Assembly: GCA_023230565.1 (NCBI GenBank)
Contig: JALNXD010000021.1
Location: 1-49,413, forward strand
Direction of reading: 5' to 3'
Length of the DNA stretch: 49,413 bases
DNA from: Syntrophales bacterium
Lineage (GTDB): Bacteria; Desulfobacterota; Syntrophia; Syntrophales; UBA2210
Shown here: positions 7,574 through 17,900 of the stretch, in pieces
Numbering within the stretch: position 1 is the first letter of the stretch
Layout: every line of letters starts with the position of its first letter
Notes under the pieces: model-generated
The model's database searches: none
What the model saw: only the letters and a program-made list of their open reading frames with translations
What the model was told of the DNA's origin: nothing
Made by a program: the position numbers and the translations under genes

Positions 7574-9922
7574 ATGAAGAAGTGTGCAGATACGGTGATG
7601 AAAGAGAGTGGAATATACTTACATGCATTTCTCGCTGCCATAACGGATTTAATTATTTACAGGATGAGCGCGGATTGGAGTGAAATGCATTACCTCGAGG
7701 GTCGTGATTTCATCCGCGATACAGATAGGCCGAACCGTACATGGCTTGACATATACATCCATCCGGATGACCGGGAGTTTGTTGTATCGGCTATCAATGA
7801 GGCTATAAAAAACAGGGATATTTTCGAGCTGGAACATCGAGTCATTCGCGCGGATGGCACTGTGGGCTGGGCATACTCCCGGGCAGTTCCGCTATTGGAT
7901 GCCGAAGGAAAAATTACCGAATGGATGGGAACCTCAAAGGACATCACCGATCGCAAGAAGGCTGAAGAATCCCTGAGAAAGAGTGAGACGAAATATCGAG
8001 AATTATTTAACTTAATCGATGAAGGCTTCTGCATCGTCGAGGTGCTCTTCGATGAAAAGGAGAAGCCGGTGGATTACCGCTTCCTGGAGCTCAATCCCTC
8101 GTTCGAGAATCAGACCGGCCTGAAAGGCGCCCAGGGAAGGAGAATAAGGGAGCTTGCCCCCAGGCACGAGAAGCACTGGTTCGAGATCTACGGGCGGATC
8201 GCACTCACCGGCGAGGCCGCACGTTTCCAGGACTGGGCAAGGTCGCTGCACCGCTTCTACGATGTATACGCCTGGCGCTACGGGGATCCGAAGGACAGGC
8301 AGGTGGCGATCCTCTTTAAGGACATTACAGAGCGGAAGAAGGCCGAATTGGAACGGGAGAAGCTTTTGAAGCGGGTCGATGAAGAGCGGGCCCGGTTGCA
8401 AGCCGTTATGGATGCCTTGCCCGTTGCCGTGTGGGTGGCTGATAACAGCGGGAAAATGATAATGGTGAATGATGCCGCGGCAGACATATACGGCGGTAGG
8501 GCGCCTCAAGTCGATACAGTGGAGGAGTACTCCGTGTATAGCCTTTACCGGCCGGATACGCGGGAACGCATACCAGTGGAAGAGTATCCACTGCCGCGTG
8601 CCCTGCGGGGCGAATCTGTACGAGAAATGATCATAGATTTTCGTCGCTTCGATAATAAATACGGCACGCAGATTGCTTCGTCTGCACCCATCGTCGATTC
8701 GGAAGGTAATATCCTGGGCGGCATCTGTGTTGCGACGGATATCACGTACCAAACACGGATTGAGCAAAAGCTGCGGGACCTGAATGAGACTCTGGAACAG
8801 CAGGTTGCCGAACGTACGAAATTGGCCGAGGATCGGGCAAAAAAGCTCCGGGCCCTGATGGGGGAATTGGCGCATGTTGAAAAGAAGGAGAGGAAGCGGC
8901 TGGCCAACATCCTGCATGATAATCTCCAGCAGCCGTTGATTGGCGCTCGAATGAACAGCGAGGTCCTTCTTTCAAAAGTCGGCGGGAGCGAGAAACAGAT
9001 TGCTGAAACCATTCTGGATCTTATCAGCCAGTCGATTAAGATATCACGTTCCTTAACGGCTGAGCTTTCGCCTCCTTTTCTGAAGCAGGGGCTCACGGCA
9101 GCCTCGAAATGGCTTGGCAGCTGGATGGAGGAGAATTACGGTCTTGCAGTTGACCTGCGGGTAGACACAGGTGCCGATCCGGGAAGTGGGGACATGACCT
9201 TCCTGCTTTATCAGAGCGTACGGGAACTCCTCTTCAATGTGGTCAAGCACGCAGAAGTGAAATTGGCACATGTTAGAATAAGCCGTGATGAACGAAAAAG
9301 ATTCAGAGTGACCGTAAGCGATCAGGGTATCGGATTCGATCCGGCTTCCCTGCAGGATGAAGAAAGAAGCGGGTTCGGCCTTGTAAATGTTCGCGAACGG
9401 CTGGAGCTTGCGGGAGGAAAACTTGAAATAAAAAGTTCCCCTGGGAAGGGCGCATCTTTCTCGTTGATTCTTCCCCCTGAGGCTGCCGAAGAAGGGAGCG
9501 CGAAGGACATACCCGTTATAAAAGCTACAGTCCGGAAGCCAAAAACAACAGGAAGAAAAATACGTGTTCTTCTGGTAGACGATCATACAGTTGTCCGCCA
9601 GGGGCTTTCCACCATGCTGAAACTGTATACCGACATTCATGTTGTGAGTGAAGCAGGCGATGGCGAAAAGGCAGTCGAAAAAGCCCGGAAGCTGCAACCT
9701 GATGTGATTCTGATGGACATCAGCATGCCTGGGATGGGCGGAGTTGAAGCGACCCGAATCATTCATTCCGAACATCCCTACATCCGCATCATCGGGCTTT
9801 CAATGCACGATTCGCAAGATCTTGAGAATCAGATGATTAAAGCCGGTGCGTCTGCCTATTGCACAAAAGACGGCGACACTCGCATTCTTCTATCCGAAAT
9901 TCGGGGAGAAACCACGCTGTAA
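7574..9922 (+). CDS. Hybrid PAS sensor histidine kinase with receiver domain
   Basis: A 782-residue cytoplasmic protein without membrane segments. PAS domains lie at about 33-128, 133-250 and 272-392, the first two ending in DITDRKKAEE- or DITERKKAEL-type linkers. A coiled coil (about 390-435) leads to a HisKA_3 (NarX/DesK-type) dimerisation domain with phospho-acceptor His448 in LHDNLQQ. The HATPase_c domain (about 530-625) has Asn555 (N box) and DQGIGFD around 583. A NarL-type receiver (about 662-780) has Asp669/Asp670, phospho-acceptor Asp715 in LMDISMPG and Lys765. The DNA-binding domain that normally follows such a receiver is missing, so it may pass phosphate to a separate regulator. 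GGAG lies about 9 nt before the ATG. Confidence 0.92.
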   Translation: MKKCADTVMKESGIYLHAFLAAITDLIIYRMSADWSEMHYLEGRDFIRDTDRPNRTWLDIYIHPDDREFVVSAINEAIKNRDIFELEHRVIRADGTVGWAYSRAVPLLDAEGKITEWMGTSKDITDRKKAEESLRKSETKYRELFNLIDEGFCIVEVLFDEKEKPVDYRFLELNPSFENQTGLKGAQGRRIRELAPRHEKHWFEIYGRIALTGEAARFQDWARSLHRFYDVYAWRYGDPKDRQVAILFKDITERKKAELEREKLLKRVDEERARLQAVMDALPVAVWVADNSGKMIMVNDAAADIYGGRAPQVDTVEEYSVYSLYRPDTRERIPVEEYPLPRALRGESVREMIIDFRRFDNKYGTQIASSAPIVDSEGNILGGICVATDITYQTRIEQKLRDLNETLEQQVAERTKLAEDRAKKLRALMGELAHVEKKERKRLANILHDNLQQPLIGARMNSEVLLSKVGGSEKQIAETILDLISQSIKISRSLTAELSPPFLKQGLTAASKWLGSWMEENYGLAVDLRVDTGADPGSGDMTFLLYQSVRELLFNVVKHAEVKLAHVRISRDERKRFRVTVSDQGIGFDPASLQDEERSGFGLVNVRERLELAGGKLEIKSSPGKGASFSLILPPEAAEEGSAKDIPVIKATVRKPKTTGRKIRVLLVDDHTVVRQGLSTMLKLYTDIHVVSEAGDGEKAVEKARKLQPDVILMDISMPGMGGVEATRIIHSEHPYIRIIGLSMHDSQDLENQMIKAGASAYCTKDGDTRILLSEIRGETTL

Positions 9923-9975
9923 ATGAATTTATCTTACATTTTCCAATGAAAATCGTAAAAAAGGTATTTTAGAGC

Positions 9976-10950
9976 ATGAGTATATCGAAACCGACTAAAA
10001 TCATGATAATTATGACAGTCTTTCTCTCGTTTTCCATACTTCCGTCTTCATTGCCGGCTAATGAAGCATCCTCTGAAATGCGAAGGTATTTCTTCTCCGG
10101 AGACGGTATAATTACCCTCTATAGCGAGAAAACAAAAAAATCATTTTCCGGCATATATAGAAATAAAAAAGGAGCATATGAGAGGAAAGCGATTCACAGG
10201 ATCTGCCAAGTCTTCGGGGCGCCCAGCGGCTCTTCCGAAAGCGGGCTTTCGCTGAGGCTCGTCGAATTTATAGATTATCTGGAAGATCATTTGAACAGGG
10301 GCGCAAAAATAACGATCATTTCAGGCTACAGGAAACCTCAATATAATGCCACGCTCCGGGACAAAGGCTTGCTTGCAGCAAAAGCAAGCCTGCATCAGTA
10401 CGGGATGGCGGCGGATCTCAAGATCCAGGGAGTAAAGGCGATTCGTTTATGGCAGTACGTAAAAGATCTTCATTTCGGAGGCGCAGGATATTATCATGGC
10501 AGTACGGTGCACGTTGATGTGGGCCCGGCTCGTTCCTGGGACGAAACCACCTCAGGCGTCGGTACGGGAATTTCCGATGATAACAAGCTCATAGGGGTTA
10601 TGACGGATTTTGATATCTACCGGCCGGGAATGACTGTTATGATGCGTTTCATCCGGATGACTGCCTTTCCAATTCGAATAGCGACTGAATTTTCATTGGT
10701 TCGTCTGAATGAGTGTCAGAAGGCTGAAAAGTATGGGGATTTTGTCCCCGCTTTCCAGGCAGCACCGGTCTCAGCGGGTTATGCCGAGTTCAAGAATATC
10801 AAGGAAATGAGTTCCGTCAAATGGCAGCTGCCTTTACAATGTCCTCCCGGTCGTTATACAATACAGGTTCGTTTATGCAACAATGGTTATCCTGATATGC
10901 CGATTCAGATTGAAACGCCTGAATTCGAAATCAGCGGTTATGCCAACTGA
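9976..10950 (+). CDS. Exported M15/DUF882 (YcbK-like) peptidase-fold protein
   Basis: A 324-residue protein with an N-terminal signal segment (hydrophobic about 9-25, cleavage likely near SLPANEA). A metallopeptidase M15A-like domain covers about 65-190. It contains SGYRKPQYN (116-124), zinc ligands His140 and Asp147 in LHQYGMAADL, and His179 in HVDVG. The family acts on peptidoglycan peptides or, in DUF882 proteins, has an unproven cell-wall role. The C-terminal 130 residues form a beta-rich domain without a known name. It stands alone, convergent with the next gene, and probably acts in the periplasm. Confidence 0.85.
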   Translation: MSISKPTKIMIIMTVFLSFSILPSSLPANEASSEMRRYFFSGDGIITLYSEKTKKSFSGIYRNKKGAYERKAIHRICQVFGAPSGSSESGLSLRLVEFIDYLEDHLNRGAKITIISGYRKPQYNATLRDKGLLAAKASLHQYGMAADLKIQGVKAIRLWQYVKDLHFGGAGYYHGSTVHVDVGPARSWDETTSGVGTGISDDNKLIGVMTDFDIYRPGMTVMMRFIRMTAFPIRIATEFSLVRLNECQKAEKYGDFVPAFQAAPVSAGYAEFKNIKEMSSVKWQLPLQCPPGRYTIQVRLCNNGYPDMPIQIETPEFEISGYAN

Positions 10951-11014
10951 AAAGCATTTAATGCGCGGTGAACTTCTTTTCCGGGGTAACGTACATTTCA
11001 CTTCCATGGGAAAA

Positions 11015-11686
11015 TTAAAAATATAACGGCAGAAGAAGTTTAAGGTAATATATTGTTTTAGTGATCCGGCTGGATTCTTCATCGAGCGTATTTTCCTGAC
11101 TTCGATTCAGGGAAGCTTCAAGCTCTGAAACGGCGGTTTGCCAGTTTATCCAATAAATGTGAAATCCCTGGAATCCCTGAGAGGCGAATACTTTAGATAT
11201 TGATTTAATGTCACTGAGAGGCAGCTTTTTATGGGCGGTGACATAGAATAAATTGACAGAGTTCCTGGAACGATAAAATATTTCAGTTTCATTGCCGTCC
11301 AAGCTCAACAACAGACTTCCATTCACAATTGCAGCATAATGTTCTGCGACTTTTATCCATGTTTTATTATTGTGCGCTGGCGGCATGATGCCCGGCAAGT
11401 CAGAGATCACCAAACTCGGTATAATGATAAGAGTGCTGTAAGTTCCGCATGCATGGGTCAGCACTATGAAAAGGCAAGGCTTCCCATGCTGAGCGGCGGG
11501 AATAATTTGAAAAAAGTAATCAGCTTTGATTACTCCATTGAAGCAGGCCGGAACCTCATTTTCAGCACTGATTCCATTTTTGAAAAAAGGAATAAGGCCG
11601 AAAGAAGGTTCGCAGTGCTTGAAAGTTCCAAACAGATCCGAAACAACTAAATTACTAATATTTTCATTTGCTGAATCATTGTTCAT
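11015..11686 (-). CDS. Hypothetical protein
   Basis: A 223-residue protein that I do not recognise. It has no signal peptide and no membrane segment of convincing length. The middle (about 75-100) is hydrophobic and beta-like, and the C-terminus (about 185-223) is helical. The reading frame is supported by AGGAG 6-7 nt before the ATG and by its length in a region without competing genes. A weak promoter-like pair on the minus strand (TTGACG at 11832-11837 and TATATT at 11807-11812, spacing 19) lies upstream. Function cannot be assigned. Confidence 0.65.
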   Translation of the reverse strand: MNNDSANENISNLVVSDLFGTFKHCEPSFGLIPFFKNGISAENEVPACFNGVIKADYFFQIIPAAQHGKPCLFIVLTHACGTYSTLIIIPSLVISDLPGIMPPAHNNKTWIKVAEHYAAIVNGSLLLSLDGNETEIFYRSRNSVNLFYVTAHKKLPLSDIKSISKVFASQGFQGFHIYWINWQTAVSELEASLNRSQENTLDEESSRITKTIYYLKLLLPLYF

Positions 11687-12052
11687 TTCAGCTCCTGCTG
11701 CTGTGTGGTAGTTTTTTCAATCCCGAGTGTCCTTATGGTCCCGGATAAAGTGAAGAGCAGGAATCAAAGCAATTTAACCTTTCGCGGCTTTCTATAAATT
11801 ATTGTTAATATATTTCATTTTTAGCGTATCGCGTCAAGAAATGAGAAGTATTCCCGTTATGAAATGGATCACATGTGATATGCATTCGATACTTACGTCA
11901 GTAATTGGGTCAAAAATTATTTTTCCTTTCTATTGGTAGTTTAAAAAGAGGTGCCGTTTTACATTTTAAATTTTTGTCAATTTCTCATAGTATTGACGGC
12001 AGGATAGAAGGTTGATTTGTATCAAAATATTTATCCATATAGTGTTTTTGTG
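11687..12052. other. Intergenic AT-rich region with a 12-bp palindrome
   Basis: This 366-bp stretch separates the unknown gene (reading left) from the end of ftcD. It is AT-rich and holds a perfect palindrome ATCACATGTGAT at 11868-11879, a candidate regulator site for the gene at 11015-11686. No open reading frame or RNA gene is convincing here. Confidence 0.4.
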
Positions 12053-12958
12053 CTATTCATAATTTTTATTTTTTATATGCTGCTCGATTATTTTTTCCCG
12101 GCCAAAATTGCAGATTTGGAGATATTCGGCCGTAGCACCTTCCAGAGCGGCTTCAGGTATAAGGCCGATCAGCTCCGATTCCAGCACATCTATCCCGAAT
12201 GCAGCTGCCTTTTCCTTAACCGCATCAAATACTTTGCAAAGTGATGTTGTTTCAAAATCAGTCAGGTTCATCGAGATCTGGACAATATTACGGCTTTTAA
12301 GATGAAGCCCCAGAGCCTGCACATGAGAAAGGCCTCCGCCAGACTGCCTGACGGATCTGGCAATATTGTGCGCTGCCTCTATATCGCAAGACTTGAGATT
12401 TATGTTGAACGCGATAAGAGGTTTCCTTGCACCTACTGCTGTTGCACCGCATCGTGCATTAAAATCTGCAGGTCCGGCATCGGGTCTCCACATAGGATCA
12501 GACATCTTATTCCTGAGTGTTTCATACTCGCCTCTTCTTATAGCTGAGAGGATGCTCCGCTCCGGTTTCAAGGCAGCGGCGCCGTAAAAATAGACAGGCA
12601 CGTTATTGCGTTTGGCGAATGCTCTTCCAAAACGACGGGCAAGACGAACGGCATCCTGAATAACCGCATCTTGCAAGGGAACGAACGGTACGACATCGAC
12701 TGCCCCGATCCGCGGATGGATGCCTGTATGTGTGCTCATATCGATCAATTGTACAGCCTTATCACAGGCAAGAGCAGCGGCTGCTTCAACAGCTTCAGGG
12801 CTTCCTATAAAGGTGAGCACGCTTCTGTTGTGGTCCTCATCCATGCTGTAATCAAGAATTCTAATTCCATGAATTGCTGCTGCCGCATCTACAATGGCTT
12901 CCACAACACTTCTATTTCTTCCTTCGCTGAAATTAGGTATACATTCTATAATTTTCAT
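12053..12958 (-). CDS. ftcD: Glutamate formimidoyltransferase (monofunctional)
   Basis: A 301-residue protein that starts MKIIECIPNFSEGR, the hallmark of the formiminotransferase N-terminal subdomain. It contains MSTHTGIHPRIGAVDVVPF (about 75-93), with the His region used in folate catalysis. It transfers a formimino group from N-formiminoglutamate to tetrahydrofolate in histidine breakdown, or the related formyl group in one-carbon metabolism. The cyclodeaminase domain of the bifunctional enzyme is absent, as is common in bacteria. It lies 3 nt after the phosphatase gene, so the two are probably cotranscribed. Confidence 0.93.
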   Translation of the reverse strand: MKIIECIPNFSEGRNRSVVEAIVDAAAAIHGIRILDYSMDEDHNRSVLTFIGSPEAVEAAAALACDKAVQLIDMSTHTGIHPRIGAVDVVPFVPLQDAVIQDAVRLARRFGRAFAKRNNVPVYFYGAAALKPERSILSAIRRGEYETLRNKMSDPMWRPDAGPADFNARCGATAVGARKPLIAFNINLKSCDIEAAHNIARSVRQSGGGLSHVQALGLHLKSRNIVQISMNLTDFETTSLCKVFDAVKEKAAAFGIDVLESELIGLIPEAALEGATAEYLQICNFGREKIIEQHIKNKNYE

Positions 12959-12961
12959 TGC

Positions 12962-13603
12962 TTACACCTGATATATTTTTCGTGAAGGCAGCTCTATACA
13001 CGTCAGTTTTCCACCGTAAACAGCACCTGTATCAATTCCTATTTTATTGAATTCAAGCAGTGGTGAACGTGCTGGAGTATGTCCGAAAATGATTATTTTT
13101 CCAAAATCCCAGTTTGACTGGATGAACTCATTGCGTATCCATATTGTGTCATCAAAATCCTGTCTCGAAAGAGGGATGCCGGGTCTCAGGCCAGCATGAA
13201 CGAAAATGTATTCATCCGTTTCGTAAAAAGGGAGGAGAGTTGTGAAAAAATTAATATGATCAGGTGGGATTTTAATTTTTATGCCTGCCGGCTCATGAAT
13301 ATAGCCATAGGAATCGGCAGTGGCGTCGCCGCCGTTAAGAAAGTATATTTCCCTCCCAATGCCGTGAAGAACAAAGTCGAGAAGCATCTGTTCATGATTC
13401 CCCATCAGGCAGATCACTTTTTCATAATAATGCCTGAGCGTGATAACGTAATCCACGACACCTTTTGAATCGGGTCCTCTGTCAATATAATCTCCAATAA
13501 AGACAAGTCTGTCATTTTCATGGTCAAACGGTATCATGCGTATCATTTTTTCGAGTTTTGCAAGGCAGCCATGAATGTCACCGATGGCGAAAATACGCTC
13601 CAT
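12962..13603 (-). CDS. PPP-family serine/threonine (ApaH/PrpE-like) phosphatase
   Basis: A 213-residue calcineurin-type phosphoesterase with the full metal-site signature: GDIHG (8-12), GDYIDRG (about 37-43), GNHEQ (about 69-73) and GHTP near residue 175. Relatives are bacterial protein phosphatases (PphA/PrpE) and diadenosine tetraphosphatases, and sequence alone does not tell which substrate is used. AGGAG lies before the ATG. The gene follows ftsY on the same strand after a 312-bp gap and is almost contiguous with ftcD. Confidence 0.88.
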   Translation of the reverse strand: MERIFAIGDIHGCLAKLEKMIRMIPFDHENDRLVFIGDYIDRGPDSKGVVDYVITLRHYYEKVICLMGNHEQMLLDFVLHGIGREIYFLNGGDATADSYGYIHEPAGIKIKIPPDHINFFTTLLPFYETDEYIFVHAGLRPGIPLSRQDFDDTIWIRNEFIQSNWDFGKIIIFGHTPARSPLLEFNKIGIDTGAVYGGKLTCIELPSRKIYQV

Positions 13604-13915
13604 GATTTCTCCTGCAGCTTATTATCGTGTCCCGACTTCCAGCAGGGAACCCCTTCGAAATAATCCTGCTAATACTTTTCCCGTGTTTTCTTTCAAATGT
13701 TTTCCCTGATATCGAACATGACGGACTCGCAAATATTCCGAAAAAAATAATGTAACACACGGCCCCGCAAATAAACTCCAGAGGCAAGGTTCGCACTCTT
13801 TATGATGCGAACAGGAATACAGTGATGAAGGATGAAGCACAATGCGGAATATGTATTTTACGTATTGATCAAACTTTCATTACAGTTTCGGCTTTATAAA
13901 AGTACAAGTGAGGAT
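13604..13915. other. Intergenic region between phosphatase and ftsY
   Basis: This 312-bp gap holds short open frames only, none with a ribosome-binding site or recognisable product. It must contain the end of the ftsY transcript and probably the promoter of the phosphatase-ftcD pair. I see no clear hairpin, RNA gene or repeat. Confidence 0.4.
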
Positions 13916-14854
13916 TCAGCTTTCGGCAAAAAGAGCTTCAACAAATTCCCTTCCGTTGAAAGGTCTGAGATCATCTATTTTTTCTCCTACTCCGATAAAA
14001 CGGATCGGTGTTTTCATTTCTTTTGCGATCCGAACGACGATCCCTCCCTTTGCAGTTCCGTCAAGTTTTGTGAGCACAAGGCCCGAAATGCCTATTTCAG
14101 CATTAAACATCTGCGCTTGCATGAGAGCATTTTGACCTGTCGTAGCATCAAGAACCAAAAGGATTTCATGAGGTGCTCCGGGCAACTCTTTTCCCATTAC
14201 TCTTTTGATTTTCTTAAGCTCATCCATCAGATTTGTTTTCGTATGCAGCCTTCCTGCGGTATCGACGATGAGGACATCGGTATTCCGCGCTTTTGCAGCT
14301 TTAATGGAATCATATACGACAGCTGAGGGATCCGCGCCCATTGCCTGCTTAATTAAAGGCGTTTCAGTTCGTTTGCTCCAGATTTCAAGTTGTTCAATTG
14401 CTGCAGCCCTGAAAGTGTCCGCAGCGGCAAATAGTACACTTGCGTTCTGCTGTTTAAAGAAGGCGGCGAGTTTTCCTATTGTCGTCGTTTTTCCCGTTCC
14501 GTTCACTCCTATCACCATAATAGTGAAAATTTTATTGCTCGGTAACACAATAGGAGATTCGCTTTGCTTGAGGATGGCAGTCATATTGTCCACCATTATT
14601 TTTTTCAAGGACTCTGGGTTTTGCAGTTCTTTGCGTTTTGCCCGTTCTTTCATGTCCTCAATGAGATCGAAAGTAAAAGACGGCCCGAGATCGGCCGCAA
14701 TAAGGATCTCTTCCAAATCCTCGAAAATATCACGGGAGACCACTTTTTCTCCCGAGATCATTTCGTCGATGTTTTTGACAAGAACTTTACTTGTTTTCGA
14801 AAGACCAGCTTTCAATCGTGAAAAAAAACTGCCGTCTGTTTTGTTAAATGCCAT
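13916..14854 (-). CDS. ftsY: Signal recognition particle receptor FtsY
   Basis: A 312-residue SRP GTPase. A short N-terminal segment and helical N domain (to about 90) lead to the NG domain with G1 GVNGTGKTT (116-124), DTFRAAA (about 145), G3 DTAGR (about 197) and the G4 motif TKLDG (about 261). It docks ribosome-SRP complexes at the membrane for co-translational insertion. The long acidic A domain of E. coli FtsY is missing, as in many other bacteria. It lies downstream of smc on the same strand, a common linkage in Desulfobacterota and Firmicutes. Confidence 0.97.
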   Translation of the reverse strand: MAFNKTDGSFFSRLKAGLSKTSKVLVKNIDEMISGEKVVSRDIFEDLEEILIAADLGPSFTFDLIEDMKERAKRKELQNPESLKKIMVDNMTAILKQSESPIVLPSNKIFTIMVIGVNGTGKTTTIGKLAAFFKQQNASVLFAAADTFRAAAIEQLEIWSKRTETPLIKQAMGADPSAVVYDSIKAAKARNTDVLIVDTAGRLHTKTNLMDELKKIKRVMGKELPGAPHEILLVLDATTGQNALMQAQMFNAEIGISGLVLTKLDGTAKGGIVVRIAKEMKTPIRFIGVGEKIDDLRPFNGREFVEALFAES

Positions 14855-14991
14855 TTGAAATCGTCTGCTCCTTTGAAAATTAGGGATACTTCAGAAATTT
14901 TTACCCTTTTTGCAAAAAGATGTAAAGGGAAGAGTACTTGGGAGTGCTTTCATAATGCGGTTTTGTGATCTTTTTCGGGGAATCGTCAAAC

Positions 14992-17900
14992 TTAATTCAT
15001 GTTGACTGAAACGATTGTCGATATGCCGTTTTTTTGCATGGTGACACCAATGAGGTTGTCGGCCGCCTCCATCGTTCTTTTGTTATGAGTTATGTATATA
15101 ATTTGTGATTCCTTCGAAATATCTCCTACTAATTTAGTGAAGAGCTGTACGTTCGTGTCATCGAGGGGGGCATCGGCTTCATCAAGAATCAGAAAAGGTG
15201 TGGGACGGTGCAATAGAATTGCGAAGATAAGAGAGACAGCGGAAAGTGCTTTTTCGCCTCCCGAGAGCAAAGAAAGGCTCTGGCGCTTCTTTCCGGGTAT
15301 CTGGATCTCAATATCTACACCGGTTTCCAGCATATCAGTCTCATCCGTCAAGTGAAGAGACCCGTGCCCGCCGGGAAAAAGTTTAGGAAATACTTTTTTA
15401 AAATTATCATTTACAGCTTCAAACGTTTCAGCAAACCTTTTTCTTGTAATCCCGTTTATACGGGAAATAGTTTTCTGAAGAGTATCCAGAGAAGTTGTCA
15501 GATCTTTGTGCTGAATAGTAAGAAATTCATGACGTTTTTTAAGTTCTTCATGCTCGCTCAAGGCGAGAAGATTCACTTCACCGAATTCCCCGAGGTGCTG
15601 TCTTTTCATTTTGAGCCTTTTTTCAAATTCATTTGAAGTGTCATCATCAAGAGGCGCAAAGGCAGGAAGCAAATCAGAAAGTTGAATCTGGTATTTTTCA
15701 GCCATGCGTTGGTAGACTGCTTCAATCTGCATCGTTACTTCCTTGATTTCAAATGTCTCCTGATTTAATTCTTGTGTGATGGCATCATATGTCTTTTTGG
15801 CAGACTGATACTCCTTCTCTTTTTCTTTTAGTGTGATTTCGTGTGAATTCTGGAGCTCTTTTACTTCCGAAAGGTTTTTTTCTTCGATTTTATAACTTTC
15901 ATAAAGCCTGCCAAGTTCTTTTTCCATTTCATCCAGGTCAGCTGTATGCATAATAATATTTTTTTTGCATTCTTCTATACCATTAGTATTTGCGAGGATT
16001 CTGTCTTCTATGTCCCTTAGGCCGATCTTAAGCGTCTGCAAGGATTTCAACCCTGAAATTTTTCTTTCTTCAAAGGCCGTGAGGGCAATTTTTTCTTCTG
16101 TAAGACATAGTTCCTGTTTATCGAGTTCATCGGTGACTATGTGCCATTCCTCCTGCAACTTTTCTATCGCAAGAGCATCATCATTTGTTTTTTCTTCATT
16201 TTTTTCCAGATCTTCTTTAATTTCAGCTATTCTGTGATGCGATTCCGCTTCTTCCCGTTTCATGTTTTCAATGTTGTAAGATAGAATCCGGATACGTTGA
16301 TTCAGCCAGGATATTTCGCTTTCGGTGCGCTCGACATCTTTTCGAAGACCATTTTCTTGAAGTTCAGTTTCATGAATCTCTCTTCCGGCAGCCTCCAGTT
16401 CCTCTCTGCTGTCTTCAATTATCGTTACTATTTCTTTTTTCTTTGTACCTTCATCTTTTAAGGTAAAATCAATTTCATTGATTTCCTGTTCAAGTTCTGA
16501 AATCTCCCGCTTGTTCTTTAAAAGCGAACTGCCGCAGGCGATGCCGCTTCCGCCTGTCAATATTCCTTCGTGACTTATAATATCACCATCGGGTGTGACA
16601 AACGTTCCCGTGAACCCGTTTTTTTTCCAAAGTTCTTTCCCTTTGGCAAGATCGGGAATCAAAAGAACATCGCCTAAAAGCATGCTGATGAAACCTTCCA
16701 TGCCCCCTTCACGGGCTTTGACGACATCCGTGAGCTTGACCGTTTCTTTCAGGTACCGGGGGAGTACCGCCGCAGGCCTGCTTTCAGTTGCCAGGGGAAC
16801 AAAACTTCCTCTTCCGGAAGAACGCTTTTTCAGGTAATCAATTGCCTTAATGCCGTCATCCTGGTTGTCAACTACCATAAACTGGAGCTTGTCTCCAAGA
16901 GCTGCTTCCACGGCATTTTCATATTCCTCGGGAACTTCCATGTAGTCTGCCACCAGCCCGTGAACTGTTCCGGCCGCCCATGTAGACCTCCTCGATTCAG
17001 TCATAATACAACGAGTGCCTTCGCTGCACCATTCAAAATTTTCCTGGAGTTCCTTCAAAGAGGTAAGGCGTGAAATCTTTAAGGCCATTTGTTCTCTGAG
17101 CTTTTCGAGTGTTTCATCTGCCTCGGACAGTTCTTCTCTTGCTGCAGCTATTTTGTCCTTGTAAGCGGCCTTTTTTTCTCTCAGCTCGTTTATCTTTTTT
17201 TCGGAATCGGCATGATTGCGCTTCAAGGTTTCAGATGTACTTTTGAGACTTTGTATTTTTTGATTATATTCAGTTATTTCTCCGTCTTCATGTTGAGCTT
17301 TTCTTCCAAGATTTTCAATTTCCTTTTCAAGTGCAAAGAGGATATTCTTAAGCCGGCCCCGTTCAGTTACGGTTTCTACGTGGCGTGACTTTAAAATGTC
17401 AAGTGTATCTCTGATTTCCCGTTGCTGTTCTTTCAGACCATTCACTATTTTTTGCTGAATTGAAATATCTTCCCGGCTCTGCAAGATTCCGGTGTCAGAG
17501 TCGGACAGTATTTTTTGAAGCGCCTCTTTTTCTTTTTCCATATCGCCGCGGCGCCTTTTTAAATCGTTTATTTCTGTCAACGTGGAGATTTCCTTCGTTT
17601 TCAGGTCGGCGACCATTTTCTTCAAAAATTCAATTTTTTGCTCGTTTATTCCGATTTCATTTTTAGTGGAATAATATTTCTCCTGGCAGATAGCTGATTT
17701 TGTTTCAGCATCCTCTATCCTTGATTTAATGTCTTCCACAGATGCTTCCAATGACATGATTCGAGCTTCAGATTCGGACTTCTGCATCGTAATAATTCTG
17801 ATTTTTTCCTCGATATTATCCTTTTTTTTTGATAATTCCGAGAAAAGCTGAAGAGAAAGTGTTATTTGCAATTCTTTTATTTCTTGCTTCAGCGCTTTGA

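Noticed and set aside
13622..13840. 72-codon minus-strand frame between ftsY and the phosphatase
   Set aside because: No ribosome-binding site or domain; composition fits non-coding DNA.
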